From contig NZ_LXUK01000005.1 of the NCBI RefSeq assembly GCF_013072695.1, positions 307,609-371,608 of the forward strand: a DNA stretch of 64,000 bases. The letters run 5' to 3'. Origin of the DNA: Acinetobacter sp. Ac_5812. GTDB lineage: Bacteria; Pseudomonadota; Gammaproteobacteria; Pseudomonadales; Moraxellaceae. Of this stretch, positions 19,474 through 29,438 are shown in pieces. A program made the translations under genes and the position numbers. How positions within the stretch are numbered: position 1 is the first letter of the stretch; every line of letters begins with the position of its first letter. The notes under the pieces are model-generated. The model was not told the origin of the DNA. It saw only the letters and a list, made by a program, of their open reading frames with translations, and did not search any database.

Positions 19474-19572
19474 AATGCCCTTATATAGTTCATTTGATTA
19501 TTGTTTTTAGCATAGAGAGGTGCAGGGCAATGCTCAAGGGTTGAATCGTTACATGATTTTTATCAAGGCAAT

Positions 19573-19602
19573 AAAAAAGCCATAGTTGAACTATGGCTTT
19601 TA
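19573..19602. terminator. Terminator after trhO
   Basis: AAAAGCCATAG / CTATGGCTTTT, an 11-bp stem with a TTGAA loop and flanking A/T runs, just downstream of the minus-strand trhO gene. Confidence 0.88.
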
Positions 19603-19617
19603 ATCGAATTGTTAAAC

Positions 19618-20550
19618 TTACAGACGTTTGCGTTTTGCAGCAGCAATCTGTGATTGGCGCATACGGAAGCCCGCTTTTTGCTTGTCCGTGGTTTTATCAA
19701 TACAGTAAACACAAGAGACACCATGTTCATAACTGGTTAGTTCAGCTTCAACTTTGGTCAGTGGCCAACCGCAAGCATGACACTTGATGTTTTCGCCTTC
19801 TTCAACACCATGGGTGACTGCCGTACGTCCATCAAACACGAAGCATTCACCTTCCCACATGCTTTCTTCGGCAGGGGTTTCTTCTAGGTATTTAAGAATG
19901 CCGCCTTTCAGGTGATAGACCTCATTGAAACCTTCTTGAAGCAGGAGGGAGGTTGATTTTTCACAACGGATACCACCCGTACAGAACATCGCAATTTTTT
20001 TGTCTTTATGCTGTTCGAGATTCTGTTTTACGTATTCTGGAAATTCACGGAATGATTCTGTTTTAGGATCAATTGCCCCTTTGAATGTACCTGCTTTATA
20101 TTCATAATCATTACGAGTGTCGATCAGGATCACATCATCACGGTTAATCAGTTCATTCCATTCTTTAGGATCAAGGTAGTGACCGACTAAATCACGTGGC
20201 TTGACTTCTACACCTAAAGTTACAATTTCATTTTTAAGTTTAATTTTCATTTTACGGAATGGCTTTTCAGAGCTTTCAGACTCTTTATATTCCATTGCGT
20301 TAAAACCTTCGTTGAGAAGGAATTGATGAACTGCATCAATCGCGGCACGGTCGCCAGCAACAGTTCCGTTAATCCCTTCAGACGCTACAATTAGAGTTCC
20401 ACATAAATTGATGCTATTCACTAAGTCCAAAAGACGTTGTTGCAGATCCGCTGCATCTGAAACTTCTTTAAATTGATATAGTGCTGCAACAACCCAATTA
20501 TTGGTCGCTTGCTGTTCTACAGGTGCAAGCTGTTCTACAGTAGCGTTCAT
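19618..20550 (-). CDS. trhO: tRNA uridine(34) hydroxylase / rhodanese-like TrhO
   Basis: Oxygen-dependent hydroxylase of the wobble uridine, on the path to cmo5U. The 310-aa product has an N-terminal acylphosphatase-like domain (VAALYQFKEVSDAADLQQRL) and a rhodanese domain with catalytic Cys in MFCTGGIRCEKST. The C-terminal Cys cluster (CHACGWP ... CVYCID) is typical of the longer family members. ATG 20550 has GGAG upstream; the in-frame TTG 20562 is rejected. Confidence 0.93.
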   Translation of the reverse strand: MNATVEQLAPVEQQATNNWVVAALYQFKEVSDAADLQQRLLDLVNSINLCGTLIVASEGINGTVAGDRAAIDAVHQFLLNEGFNAMEYKESESSEKPFRKMKIKLKNEIVTLGVEVKPRDLVGHYLDPKEWNELINRDDVILIDTRNDYEYKAGTFKGAIDPKTESFREFPEYVKQNLEQHKDKKIAMFCTGGIRCEKSTSLLLQEGFNEVYHLKGGILKYLEETPAEESMWEGECFVFDGRTAVTHGVEEGENIKCHACGWPLTKVEAELTSYEHGVSCVYCIDKTTDKQKAGFRMRQSQIAAAKRKRL

Positions 20551-20638
20551 GGATAACTCCAAATGTATTAAGATAGAAAAATAAGGCGCACATTTTAGCG
20601 CGAAATCTGAAAATAAGCGAGAAAACCATAAAATAAAT

Positions 20639-21157
20639 ATGGTTTTAGAGGAGTTGGTTTTGAGTAATGATCGTCGAATCCCATCATTGACCCCATGTGC
20701 AGGGCGTTGTTCAACGGTATTTGGTGATCTGGTCTGCCGTGGCTGTCGCCGTTTTAATCATGAAGTGATTCAGTGGAATACCTATACGCCAGAGCAGCGT
20801 TTGATGGTGTGGAAGCGCTTAGATGCGCAACTGGATCAAATTTTGGTGCCATTGCTGCCTCATGCCAATCTACAGCATATCGAGGGCTTTATTCAGAATA
20901 AGCGTACGCGCGTATTAGAAAGTGCCAGTAAAGGGCGCAAGCTGTACCACGCCTTGAAGATTTGTGAAAAAAACAAACATTTGGCCCATGATAGTGGGTT
21001 GGGGATTAGCGATGCGCAAGTTAAACCGATCTGGGATGAATTTGAGCGTCGTGTACTGGCTTTGGCAAAGGCCAGTTATGAATTGGCTTGGTTACGTGCG
21101 GATGGCATCAGCAATACCTTGTTGCGTGCATTAGAGCTAGAAGAAGATGAGATTTAA
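20639..21157 (+). CDS. DUF1289 domain protein
   Basis: An approximately 165-172-aa protein. The N-terminal four-Cys motif PCAGRCSTVFGDLVCRGCRR matches DUF1289, a small presumed metal-binding domain, followed by an unusual helical extension of about 110 residues. Two starts are possible: ATG 20639, or TTG 20660, which has AGAGGAG 6 nt upstream and gives MSNDRRIPSLTPC. The TTG is attractive on ribosome-binding grounds. The function is unknown. It is divergent from trhO. Confidence 0.82.
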   Translation: MVLEELVLSNDRRIPSLTPCAGRCSTVFGDLVCRGCRRFNHEVIQWNTYTPEQRLMVWKRLDAQLDQILVPLLPHANLQHIEGFIQNKRTRVLESASKGRKLYHALKICEKNKHLAHDSGLGISDAQVKPIWDEFERRVLALAKASYELAWLRADGISNTLLRALELEEDEI

Positions 21158-21236
21158 GAATCACATGTTGTAGAGAATCTTGTCGATTACGCAAGGTGTT
21201 GATCGACATCCAGCTTATCTTGTTCATATTTTTAGA

Positions 21237-23000
21237 TTAGTTGATCTCCCTGTCATGAAGCAGGTTGGATAGTTTTAGGGCGCTTGGATTGCGGGAAAAA
21301 TATTGAGCGATGATCTGTTGATCTTGTTCACGAATCAGACTGATTTTGAAACCATGCGTGGTTGTTCCAGAAGAGCGCCCTTTGGATCGGTAGATCTTTT
21401 CGGTGATGATGTACATATTTTTTCCATCGCTAAAGCGTCGATCCTCCAGAGCCTGTAACTGTATTGGTTGGGGAAATTGATACAGCACTTTTAATCGTTG
21501 ATAAAATTCATCATAGATATAAATGTTTTGCAGATCTGCAAAAATATAACTGAAATTTCCTGGGTAGGGCTCATTACTTTGGCTACCAATGAGTTGCAGG
21601 TGTGATAAATCAACACGCGTTGTTCCCCAAAATTTCTGCTCAGCAATATGTGGTAATGGATGTTCATTTAAATAAAAAGATTGGCCATCGGTTGCTAAAT
21701 TCAGATCTCGGCTAAATCGATTGCTACCACTAAAAATCTGCGTCTGTTGCGCATTTAACTTGCCTAGCCTTTTATCTTGATAATAGACCACCTGTTGATC
21801 GTGAATATATTGGCTGCTATTTGGAAATGCTTGGCTCTGTTGTGGATCTAAATCTGTTAATGCTTTTGTTTTATAATAGACCTGTTGATCATCTTTGGCA
21901 TAAAAATAGCCAAGTGTATTGAATCTTGGATGTAAGATTGCCGAAAAATGAGCGGCATTCACGTTGGTTAAACGTATATTGCGAAAGTAAACTTGTTGAC
22001 CGTCTTTGGTGAAATCATTGCCTAAATAGCTTGATTGTGCTGGATTTAATTGAGACAGGATGTGGTCTTGCCAGTAAACTTGATGTGGTGTTTTACCAAC
22101 ATTGCTATACAGCTCAGGTGCACGATGGGGGAGATTGCTTAAAGCTAAACCTGTAAATTGATCAGCCTTGACTTGAGGCAGTAAAAAAGTACCTTGGCCT
22201 TGTTTAAAAATATAGACCTGATTCTGAAATGTTTTGAAATTTGTCCCTGAGATTGACTGGGTTTGTTGATGGGGGAGTTTGACACTGCCATCGTTAAATT
22301 TATCCCAGAGTAGATAGCTCATAAAAAGGCTAAAACTGACTAAAATAAAAAGGATCAATCCAACTGTAAGCCATTTTTGTTTTCTTTGAAAAGAATCTAG
22401 CGCATGCTGATCTGCAATTATGCTAATGGTGTCAATATGGGTTTTCTTGTGGGTACTTGTGTTGCTGATCCGTTGCAACTGTTGCTGTTTTGCTAGCGCC
22501 TCCAGTTTTTTCCAGAACGGTAAAAACTCACAATGTTGCTGGGTTAATGTGGCAGGCCACATCCATGAATTAAAATAAAAATACTGCTGATAAGGTTGGG
22601 TTTTACTGAGTAGATTGAGACTGTGGATTTGCGCCTGCTGTTGTCGAAGTTGTATCTGGATCAAATCTTGCCAAGAGAAAAAAGTAGATTGTTTGGAATC
22701 TTCCAATGCGATGCCTTGCCGATATAACTTAAAGGTGGTAGGACGGCTAAAGTATTTCTGATAAAGCTGGTTATACAGGTAAAGCGTTGCTATCAATAAA
22801 GCAAACATCAAAGCAATGCTGAGCAGTTGGGCAAAAAAAGGCAGGAATTGATAAAGATAGTACAGGCTTAAATCATAACTAAAGTAAACCAGTAGCAGCC
22901 AAGTTAGTATGATCATTAATAGAAATAATACGAAAGACGCCATTTTTATTTGAAAGACGGGCAGTGTGACTTGCATCAAAACAGTGGTTTTTTTGATCAT
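21237..23000 (-). CDS. DKNYY-repeat membrane protein
   Basis: A 587-aa protein with two or three N-terminal membrane segments (about residues 20-70), then another near residue 215. The C-terminal periplasmic part has repeated KDGQQVYFRN / KDDQQVYYKT / HDQQVVYYQD units of the DKNYY type. The role is unknown. The start is placed at ATG 23000. The frame opens at 23093, but that start lies inside the gltA terminator hairpin, so it is rejected. Gln- and Leu-rich low-complexity stretches are visible. Confidence 0.78.
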   Translation of the reverse strand: MIKKTTVLMQVTLPVFQIKMASFVLFLLMIILTWLLLVYFSYDLSLYYLYQFLPFFAQLLSIALMFALLIATLYLYNQLYQKYFSRPTTFKLYRQGIALEDSKQSTFFSWQDLIQIQLRQQQAQIHSLNLLSKTQPYQQYFYFNSWMWPATLTQQHCEFLPFWKKLEALAKQQQLQRISNTSTHKKTHIDTISIIADQHALDSFQRKQKWLTVGLILFILVSFSLFMSYLLWDKFNDGSVKLPHQQTQSISGTNFKTFQNQVYIFKQGQGTFLLPQVKADQFTGLALSNLPHRAPELYSNVGKTPHQVYWQDHILSQLNPAQSSYLGNDFTKDGQQVYFRNIRLTNVNAAHFSAILHPRFNTLGYFYAKDDQQVYYKTKALTDLDPQQSQAFPNSSQYIHDQQVVYYQDKRLGKLNAQQTQIFSGSNRFSRDLNLATDGQSFYLNEHPLPHIAEQKFWGTTRVDLSHLQLIGSQSNEPYPGNFSYIFADLQNIYIYDEFYQRLKVLYQFPQPIQLQALEDRRFSDGKNMYIITEKIYRSKGRSSGTTTHGFKISLIREQDQQIIAQYFSRNPSALKLSNLLHDREIN

Positions 23001-23074
23001 TGGCTCGATAAAATGAGTTCTGCAAAATGAAAGTTGTTTAAGTTTTATTTCAAGAGCATAACCGATAAAAACAA

Positions 23075-23101
23075 AAAAAGGATGCAGAAGCATCCTTTTT
23101 T
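23075..23101 (-). terminator. Terminator after gltA
   Basis: AAAAAGGATGC / GCATCCTTTTT, an 11-bp stem with an AGAA loop, immediately downstream of the minus-strand gltA stop. Confidence 0.9.
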
Positions 23102-23118
23102 ATTAACGCTAATCGAGA

Positions 23119-24393
23119 TTAACGTTTGATGTCGCGCTGAGTCGAGCCTGTGTAAAGCTGACGTGGACGACCGATCTTGTAAGGGCCACTGTGCATTTCT
23201 AACCAGTGGCTGATCCAACCAACTGTACGTGCAAGCGCGAAGATCACCGTAAACATACCTGTAGGGATACCAATCGCTTTTAAGATGATACCTGAGTAGA
23301 AGTCTACGTTCGGGTAAAGCTTACGTTCAACGAAGTACGGGTCGTTAAGCGCAATGCGCTCAAGTTCCATTGCAAGTTGCAATTGTGGATCGTTGATCCC
23401 TAATGCAGCAAGAACTTCGTCACACGTTTCTTTCATGACTTTCGCACGTGGGTCGAAGTTTTTATAAACACGGTGACCGAAGCCCATGAGTTTAACTTCT
23501 TTGCGTTTTACTTTTTCCATGAATTCAGCAACGTTTTCTACGCTACCAATTTCATCTAACATTTTAAGTACAGCTTCGTTTGCACCGCCGTGAGCAGGTC
23601 CCCAAAGTGCAGAGATACCCGCAGAGATACATGCATATGGATTCGCGCCAGTAGAACCAGCAAGACGAACTGTAGATGTAGACGCATTTTGTTCGTGGTC
23701 AGCATGAAGCGTGAAGATACGATCCATTGCACGAGCAAGAACAGGGTTTACTTTGTAATCACGGTCAGCAGGAGTTGCAAACATCATGTGTAAGAAGTTT
23801 TCTGCATAACCAAGGTCATTACGTGGGTAAATGAATGGTTGACCTACAGTGTACTTGTAGCTCCACGCTGCAAGTGTAGGAATTTTCGCGATTAAACGAA
23901 TTGCAGTAATTTCACGGTGGTTAACATCTTCGATGTCTAAACCGTTGTGATAGAACGCAGATAATGCACCAACAACACCAACCATGATTGCCATAGGGTG
24001 AGCATCACGACGGAAACCATTGAAGAAGCGGCTTACTTGATCGTGAACCATCGTATGGTTACGTACTTTCGCATCAAATTCTGCTTTCTGTTCAGCATTT
24101 GGAAGCTCGCCATTAAGTAATAAGTAGCAAGTTTCTAAGTAGTCTGCTTGAGTCGCTAATTGATCAATTGGATAGCCACGGTGTAATAACACACCTTTGT
24201 CACCATCAATGAATGTGATCTTAGATTCGCAAGCCGCTGTCGCCATAAAACCAGGATCGAAAGTAAAGTGACCTGATGCCAATACATCTTTAACGTCAAT
24301 TACATCTGGGCCTAATGTGCCGCTGTAAATTGGTAATTCAATTTCTTTGCCATCAAGCTGTAATACGGCTTTTTTGCCAGTTGCTGCAGACAT
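23119..24393 (-). CDS. gltA: Citrate synthase (type II)
   Basis: Condenses acetyl-CoA and oxaloacetate to citrate, the entry to the TCA cycle. The 424-aa product has catalytic residues in [11 protein letters not shown] (His), [15 protein letters not shown] (His) and NVDFYSG (Asp). The length and N-terminal beta-rich domain match the hexameric, NADH-inhibited Gram-negative type. A good AGGAG ribosome-binding site lies upstream. It is divergent from sdhCDAB, the usual gammaproteobacterial layout. Confidence 0.98.
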   Translation of the reverse strand: MSAATGKKAVLQLDGKEIELPIYSGTLGPDVIDVKDVLASGHFTFDPGFMATAACESKITFIDGDKGVLLHRGYPIDQLATQADYLETCYLLLNGELPNAEQKAEFDAKVRNHTMVHDQVSRFFNGFRRDAHPMAIMVGVVGALSAFYHNGLDIEDVNHREITAIRLIAKIPTLAAWSYKYTVGQPFIYPRNDLGYAENFLHMMFATPADRDYKVNPVLARAMDRIFTLHADHEQNASTSTVRLAGSTGANPYACISAGISALWGPAHGGANEAVLKMLDEIGSVENVAEFMEKVKRKEVKLMGFGHRVYKNFDPRAKVMKETCDEVLAALGINDPQLQLAMELERIALNDPYFVERKLYPNVDFYSGIILKAIGIPTGMFTVIFALARTVGWISHWLEMHSGPYKIGRPRQLYTGSTQRDIKR

Positions 24394-25292
24394 TCAATAG
24401 ATCTCCTGTCCTGGTGAATGATTATCTGACTCGAAATACTAATCTTGTCATGTGCGAATCAGACGGTGTCAAAATTTGCTATAAGATTAGTGGTTACTAA
24501 AATTTTGTCAATTATACTTAGGGATAAAAAATGACGTTGCTACAGTCAATTAGTCATTCAGTATCGAAGAAAAAACTGAGTAAAATCACAGCACCGGTCG
24601 AGTATAATATGTCAAATCAAGTTTCAGGTGCATAAAAAAAATGAAGCATCAGTCCAATTGTAAGTAAATTTTTATTTGGGTCAGATGTTGCTGCTTATAA
24701 AATAAATACTTATCACGCTTGTAATCCCTCTATCTAGTGAGGTTTGAGGTGAACTGTTCATTCAAAAACCATCTAAAAGCGCTCTATGTGGAGTAATAAT
24801 TGATTCATTATGGTGCGATTAATTGTATAAAAAATAACTAATTAATTTTAGTTAAGCGATTGATGAAAATATATTATTAATTGATTATATTTAATATATA
24901 AATGAGGGGTATTATTTTTAACTATATATAAAGCTGAAAAATTCGGCTGCTTTAAAGCCGAAAAGGGGACTTTTTGTGAAATAACAAGAAAAGAATTTAT
25001 AAAATTAAAAAGTATCTATAAAAAATAGTATTTTATTTTTATCATTACAAAACAATTAGATAGTTGTTTTTAGGAAAACTTGATGTATTTGTCGCCGTTA
25101 TTATGCGTGTGAATGATTCTTATTTAAAGTTTTTTTCGACTAAAGCGAAAGTTGATTGTTTGTATTTTGATATTTCACGTTTTATAATTCGGTGTCGTTA
25201 TATAGGTTAGGCATGTGCTGTGCTTGCCTAACAATGCCAGCTTTCCTTTGAATTAAGTCAAACAAACTCCAGATGGAGTTTCTACCTACAGG
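24394..25292. other. 900-bp gltA-sdhC intergenic region
   Basis: This is an exceptionally long, AT-rich divergent spacer. It holds the gltA promoter (24484-24511), a hairpin TTCGGCT/AAGCCGAA at 24942-24962, and a TATAAT at 25193-25198 that may be the sdhC -10 (the best -35, TTGATA, is 20 bp away). A 34-codon ORF at 24531-24635 (starting MTLLQSISHS) has GGGAT upstream, but nothing else supports it. No tRNA or other gene is seen. Confidence 0.5.
24484..24511 (-). promoter_or_regulatory. Candidate gltA promoter
   Basis: On the minus strand a perfect TTGACA (24511-24506) and TAATCT (24489-24484) are 16 bp apart, about 90 bp upstream of the gltA ATG. Confidence 0.45.
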
Positions 25293-25694
25293 ATGCCCGC
25301 TGTGAAAAGCAACAGACCTGTCAATTTGTCCATGGGTCAGGTATTAGCGGTAAATTTACGCTCACCCGTGGCTATTGCCTCAATTCTACACCGTCTATCA
25401 GGTGTAATCGTTTTCGTATTAGTTGCAGTTCTTTTATGGATTTTGGATAAGTCTTTATCTTCTCCAGAAGGATTTGACTACGTTAAAAATGTCGTTTTCG
25501 GAAATATCATTGTACGTTTCATCGTATGGGTATTTGTAGCTGGCTTGATTTTCCACTTTATCGCAGGTGTGAAGCATTTACTTGCTGACCTCGGTTTTGC
25601 TGAAGAACTTCAAAGCGGTCGTATCGCTGCTACAGTTTCATTGATCTTGTCTGCGGTTGGTATTGTCGCAGCATTCGTATGGATTATGTTCTGA
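25293..25694 (+). CDS. sdhC: Succinate dehydrogenase cytochrome b556 subunit
   Basis: Membrane anchor of complex II, which passes electrons from succinate to ubiquinone. The 133-aa product has three TM helices. SPVAIASILHRLSGVIVF is the SdhC signature (quinone-site Ser/Arg), and FHFIAGVKHLLADLG contains the haem-ligand His. It overlaps sdhD by one base (TGATG). Confidence 0.96.
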   Translation: MPAVKSNRPVNLSMGQVLAVNLRSPVAIASILHRLSGVIVFVLVAVLLWILDKSLSSPEGFDYVKNVVFGNIIVRFIVWVFVAGLIFHFIAGVKHLLADLGFAEELQSGRIAATVSLILSAVGIVAAFVWIMF

Positions 25695-26059
25695 TGAAAA
25701 GTGCTACAGGTTTAACAGGTTCAGGTTCTCGCGACTGGTATATCCAACGTGTCAGTGCTGTAGTGTTAGCTGCATACACTGTAGTTTTGTTTGGCTGGAT
25801 CCTTTGCAATAGCGGATTTGGTTATGAACAGTGGGCTGGCTTTATGCTGACTTTGCCAATGAAGATTTTTTCTTTATTAGCAGTGTTATCGCTCGTTGCA
25901 CACGCTTGGATTGGTATGTGGCAAGTCTTTACTGATTATGTAACGACTCGTCAAATGGGCCCTTCAGCTTCAGGTTTACGCCTTGTACTCACTTCTGCTG
26001 TCATTATTTCAGTGTTCGTGTACGCAATCTGGGGTATCCAGATTTTCTGGGCAAATTGA
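25694..26059 (+). CDS. sdhD: Succinate dehydrogenase membrane anchor subunit
   Basis: Second haem/quinone anchor of complex II, 121 aa from ATG 25694 (MKSATGLTGSGSRDWY). It has three TM helices, with the conserved RDWYIQRVSAV at the N terminus and AHAWIGMWQVFTDY carrying the haem-ligand His. An in-frame ATG at 25679 lies inside sdhC and is less likely. sdhA follows 12 nt after its stop. Confidence 0.95.
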   Translation: MKSATGLTGSGSRDWYIQRVSAVVLAAYTVVLFGWILCNSGFGYEQWAGFMLTLPMKIFSLLAVLSLVAHAWIGMWQVFTDYVTTRQMGPSASGLRLVLTSAVIISVFVYAIWGIQIFWAN

Positions 26060-26071
26060 TAGGAAGAGATC

Positions 26072-27967
26072 ATGGGCGCAATTAACCCTAAAGAAGATTA
26101 TTCAAATATTCAAAACCTCACTTTCGACGCAGTTATCGTTGGTGGTGGTGGTTCTGGTATGCGTGCTGCTTACCAACTTGCTCAAGCGGGTTTAAAAGTT
26201 GCTGTATTGACCAAAGTATTCCCAACACGTTCGCATACAGTTGCCGCTCAAGGTGGTATTGGTGCGTCGTTAGGTAACATGCAAGAAGATAATTGGCATT
26301 ATCACTTCTATGACACGGTTAAAGGTTCTGACTGGTTAGGCGATCAGGACGCAATCGAGTTCATGACCCGTGAAGCGCCAAAAGTTGTGTATGAGCTTGA
26401 ACACTTGGGTATGCCGTTTGACCGTAACGAAGATGGTACGATCTATCAGCGTCCATTTGGTGGTCACTCTGCAAACTATGGTGAAAAAGCAGTTCCACGT
26501 GCGTGTGCTGCTGCTGACCGTACAGGCCATGCGTTATTGCATACCTTGTATCAAAGCAACGTAAAAATGGGTACTCAGTTCTACGTTGAATGGATTGCAT
26601 TAGACTTAATCCGTAACGAAGCAGGTGATGTACTTGGTGTAACGGCGATTGACCAAGAAACAGGTAACATTGCTGTATTCCAAGCGAAAGCAACCTTGTT
26701 CGCTACAGGTGGTGCGGGTCGTGTTTATCGCGCATCAACCAATGCTTATATCAATACTGGTGACGGTCTTGGTATGGCTGCTCGTGCAGGTATTCCATTG
26801 CAAGATATGGAATTCTGGCAATTCCACCCAACGGGTGTTGCTGGCGCAGGCGTATTGTTGACTGAAGGTTGTCGTGGCGAAGGTGGTATCCTTCGTAACA
26901 AAGACGGCGAACCATTCATGGAACGTTATGCGCCAACGTTAAAAGACTTGGCGCCACGTGACTTCGTATCACGTTCTATGGACCAAGAAATTAAAGAAGG
27001 TCGTGGTTGTGGTCCTAAAGCGGATTATATCTTATTGGATATGACTCACTTAGGCGCTGAAACCATTATGAAACGTCTTCCGTCTGTATTTGAGATTGGT
27101 AAGAAGTTTGCAAACGTTGACTGTACCAAAGAGCCAATTCCAGTGGTACCAACAATCCATTATCAAATGGGTGGTATTCCGACCAATATTCATGGCCAAG
27201 TGGTTGTACCACATGGCGTAGAAGAAGGTGAATTCTCTGCAAGCTACAACAAAGACACCAAAGAGTATCATTATGTCGGTACTCGTGATTACGTAAAACC
27301 TGTGAAAGGGTTCTATGCAATTGGTGAATGTTCTTGCGTATCAGTACATGGTGCAAACCGTTTAGGTACAAACTCATTGCTTGACCTTGTGGTATTTGGT
27401 AAAGCAGCGGGTGAACACATCATTGACTACGTGACTAAACATCATGGCGATGATTATCAACCACTTCCGACTGATGTATTGGTAAATACATTAGAGCGTA
27501 TTCGTAAGTTGGATGATTCAACGACGGGTGAAAATGCGCAAGAAGTTGCTGATGCAATCCGTGACATCGTACAAGATCACGCAGGTGTATTCCGTACTCA
27601 AGCATTGCTTGATAAGGGTGTAAAAGAAATTCTTGCGATTGAACCGCGTGTTCGTAACATTCATTTAAAAGACAAATCTAAAGTATTTAACACTGCGCGT
27701 GTTGAAGCATTAGAAGTTGAAAACTTATATGAAGTTGCGAAGGCGACTCTGATTTCTGCTGCTGCACGTAAAGAATGTCGTGGTGCGCATACAGTTGTTG
27801 ACTATGAGTTGGCACCTGATCACCCAACTTATTCTTACGGTCGCCGTGATGATGAGTGGATGAAACATACTTTGTGGTATTCATCAGACAACCGTCTTGA
27901 ATATAAGCCAGTACGTTTCAGCCCATTAACGGTTGAAGCAATTGAACCTAAACCACGTACATTCTAA
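26072..27967 (+). CDS. sdhA: Succinate dehydrogenase flavoprotein subunit
   Basis: Catalytic subunit oxidising succinate to fumarate, 631 aa. The N-terminal dinucleotide fold is VIVGGGGSGMRAAYQLAQ, and the covalent-FAD histidine lies in RSHTVAAQGGIGAS. Substrate-site segments include QFHPTGV and VHGANRLGTNSLLDLVVFG. The C-terminal RRDDEWMKHTLWY is conserved. The gene is preceded by GGAAGAG. Confidence 0.98.
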   Translation: MGAINPKEDYSNIQNLTFDAVIVGGGGSGMRAAYQLAQAGLKVAVLTKVFPTRSHTVAAQGGIGASLGNMQEDNWHYHFYDTVKGSDWLGDQDAIEFMTREAPKVVYELEHLGMPFDRNEDGTIYQRPFGGHSANYGEKAVPRACAAADRTGHALLHTLYQSNVKMGTQFYVEWIALDLIRNEAGDVLGVTAIDQETGNIAVFQAKATLFATGGAGRVYRASTNAYINTGDGLGMAARAGIPLQDMEFWQFHPTGVAGAGVLLTEGCRGEGGILRNKDGEPFMERYAPTLKDLAPRDFVSRSMDQEIKEGRGCGPKADYILLDMTHLGAETIMKRLPSVFEIGKKFANVDCTKEPIPVVPTIHYQMGGIPTNIHGQVVVPHGVEEGEFSASYNKDTKEYHYVGTRDYVKPVKGFYAIGECSCVSVHGANRLGTNSLLDLVVFGKAAGEHIIDYVTKHHGDDYQPLPTDVLVNTLERIRKLDDSTTGENAQEVADAIRDIVQDHAGVFRTQALLDKGVKEILAIEPRVRNIHLKDKSKVFNTARVEALEVENLYEVAKATLISAAARKECRGAHTVVDYELAPDHPTYSYGRRDDEWMKHTLWYSSDNRLEYKPVRFSPLTVEAIEPKPRTF

Positions 27968-27981
27968 TCGGGAGAACAAAG

Positions 27982-28692
27982 ATGAGTAGAGGTACTCGTA
28001 CATTCGAAATCTACCGCTACGATCCTGATAAGGATAAAGCGCCGTACATGCAAACTTTCAAACTTGAGTTAACCGACAAGCATCGTATGTTGCTTGATGC
28101 GTTACTTGCGTTGAAAGTGCAAGATGAGTCATTAACATTCCGTCGCTCTTGCCGTGAAGGTATTTGTGGTTCGGATGGTGTGAACATCAATGGTAAAAAT
28201 GGTTTAGCGTGCTTGTGGAACTTGAACGATTTACCAGAGAAGATTGTGATCCGTCCTTTACCTGGTTTACCAGTGGTAAAAGATTTGGTTGTAGACATGA
28301 ACCAGTTCTATGATCAATATGACAAGATCCAACCATTCTTGATTAATAATCAACCTGCACCAGCAAAAGAACGTTTACAGTCTCAAGCAGAACGTGAACA
28401 CTTAGATGGTCTGTATGAATGTATTCTTTGTGCATGTTGTTCAACATCATGCCCATCATTCTGGTGGAACCCTGATAAGTTCCTTGGACCATCTGCATTG
28501 CTAAATGCATACCGCTTTATCATCGACTCTCGTGATACGGCAACACAAGAGCGTTTGGCGCGTTTAGACGATCCATTCTCTTTGTTCCGTTGTAAAGGGA
28601 TCATGAACTGTGTGTCTGTATGTCCTAAAGGTTTGAACCCAACAAAGGCAATTGGTCACATTCGTAATATGTTGTTAGATCAAGCGGGTTAA
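27982..28692 (+). CDS. sdhB: Succinate dehydrogenase iron-sulfur subunit
   Basis: Electron-transfer subunit of complex II, 236 aa. It carries a [2Fe-2S] cluster in CREGICGSDG plus a downstream Cys, a [4Fe-4S] in CILCACCSTSCPSFWW, and a [3Fe-4S] set in CKGIMNCVSVCPKGLNP. It is the last gene of sdhCDAB and is followed by a strong terminator. Confidence 0.98.
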   Translation: MSRGTRTFEIYRYDPDKDKAPYMQTFKLELTDKHRMLLDALLALKVQDESLTFRRSCREGICGSDGVNINGKNGLACLWNLNDLPEKIVIRPLPGLPVVKDLVVDMNQFYDQYDKIQPFLINNQPAPAKERLQSQAEREHLDGLYECILCACCSTSCPSFWWNPDKFLGPSALLNAYRFIIDSRDTATQERLARLDDPFSLFRCKGIMNCVSVCPKGLNPTKAIGHIRNMLLDQAG

Positions 28693-28709
28693 TCTGCTTT
28701 TTCTAGCGT

Positions 28710-28745
28710 AAAAAAGAGAAGCTCCGAAAGGGGCTTCTCTTTTTT
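28710..28745 (+). terminator. Terminator after sdhB
   Basis: AAAAAAGAGAAGCTCC pairs with GGGGCTTCTCTTTTTT (one G-rich offset) across a GAAA tetraloop, 18 nt past the sdhB stop. Confidence 0.92.
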
Positions 28746-29438
28746 ATGGTTGCTGTAATTGTTGGCTGCTTAAAAATATCTATTTGCAAAAGTTGGGCTT
28801 GAATTTTAGAAATGAGGCCTTAAATATTTATAGATTTTGTTGTTAAGACAAATCATAAGAATCAATATGCTGAAGGTGTTGATCTATTTTTCATCAAACT
28901 GAATAAGGTTTGTGCAATATTTGTAGAGAATGTTTATTTTTGATCGATTGGAGTGCAACTTTTATCAAAAGGGCGGTATATTAGAATATAATTTGATGTG
29001 TGTATTTCGCTGCTTTATGGATGGTATGTGTCAAAAAAATCAATCCCTGCTTGAGAACATGTTAGGATTTCTGCCACAAATGAAATCAAAAAATAAACAG
29101 ATTCTTGATGTTATCGATCGATAATGTCTTAGAGATTTGTACAGATTTCATCAAAAAAGTCAATTTAGAAAAGTTAAAAACGCATTTAATTTTTCTAAAA
29201 TGATTTGCAAAAAATTGCTCGATTTCATCGAGTATGAAAAATGAGTTATGTGCCTTGAATTGAAGGTGCGTAGCTCATTTGTTACATCAAAGGGAATACT
29301 CCTGATGTGTAGTAATAATGTCTCAAGGTTGGATGATCTTGAGTAGTAGTGTCGTGTTTACCAATTTGACACTATGAATCATGGGTATGCTTAAAAGGCA
29401 GCCTGTATTATTTTTTGCAATAGGAAATGGGTCCAAAA
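28746..29438. other. sdhB-sucA intergenic region
   Basis: Nearly 700 bp of AT-rich DNA. A 64-codon frame (28930-29124) has no ribosome-binding site or family resemblance and is not called. The structured element at 29239-29280 and a small CTCGAT/ATCGAG hairpin at 29218-29232 suggest a sucA leader. The sucA promoter itself could not be placed confidently. Confidence 0.45.
29239..29280. repeat. Long inverted repeat in the sucA leader
   Basis: Two 18-nt arms (AAATGAGTTATGTGCCTT and AAGGTGCGTAGCTCATTT) pair along their whole length when G-U pairs are allowed, around a GAATTG loop. As RNA (plus strand) this is a stable hairpin about 150 nt before sucA. It has no clear T tail, so it is more likely a leader or processing structure than a plain terminator. 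Confidence 0.6.

Noticed and set aside
24531..24635. 34-codon ORF in the gltA-sdhC spacer
   Set aside because: Has a GGGAT upstream but no other support; mentioned in the region entry only.
28930..29124. 64-codon plus-strand frame between sdhB and sucA
   Set aside because: No ribosome-binding site, Cys/Phe-rich random-looking sequence, and it lies in a probable leader region.
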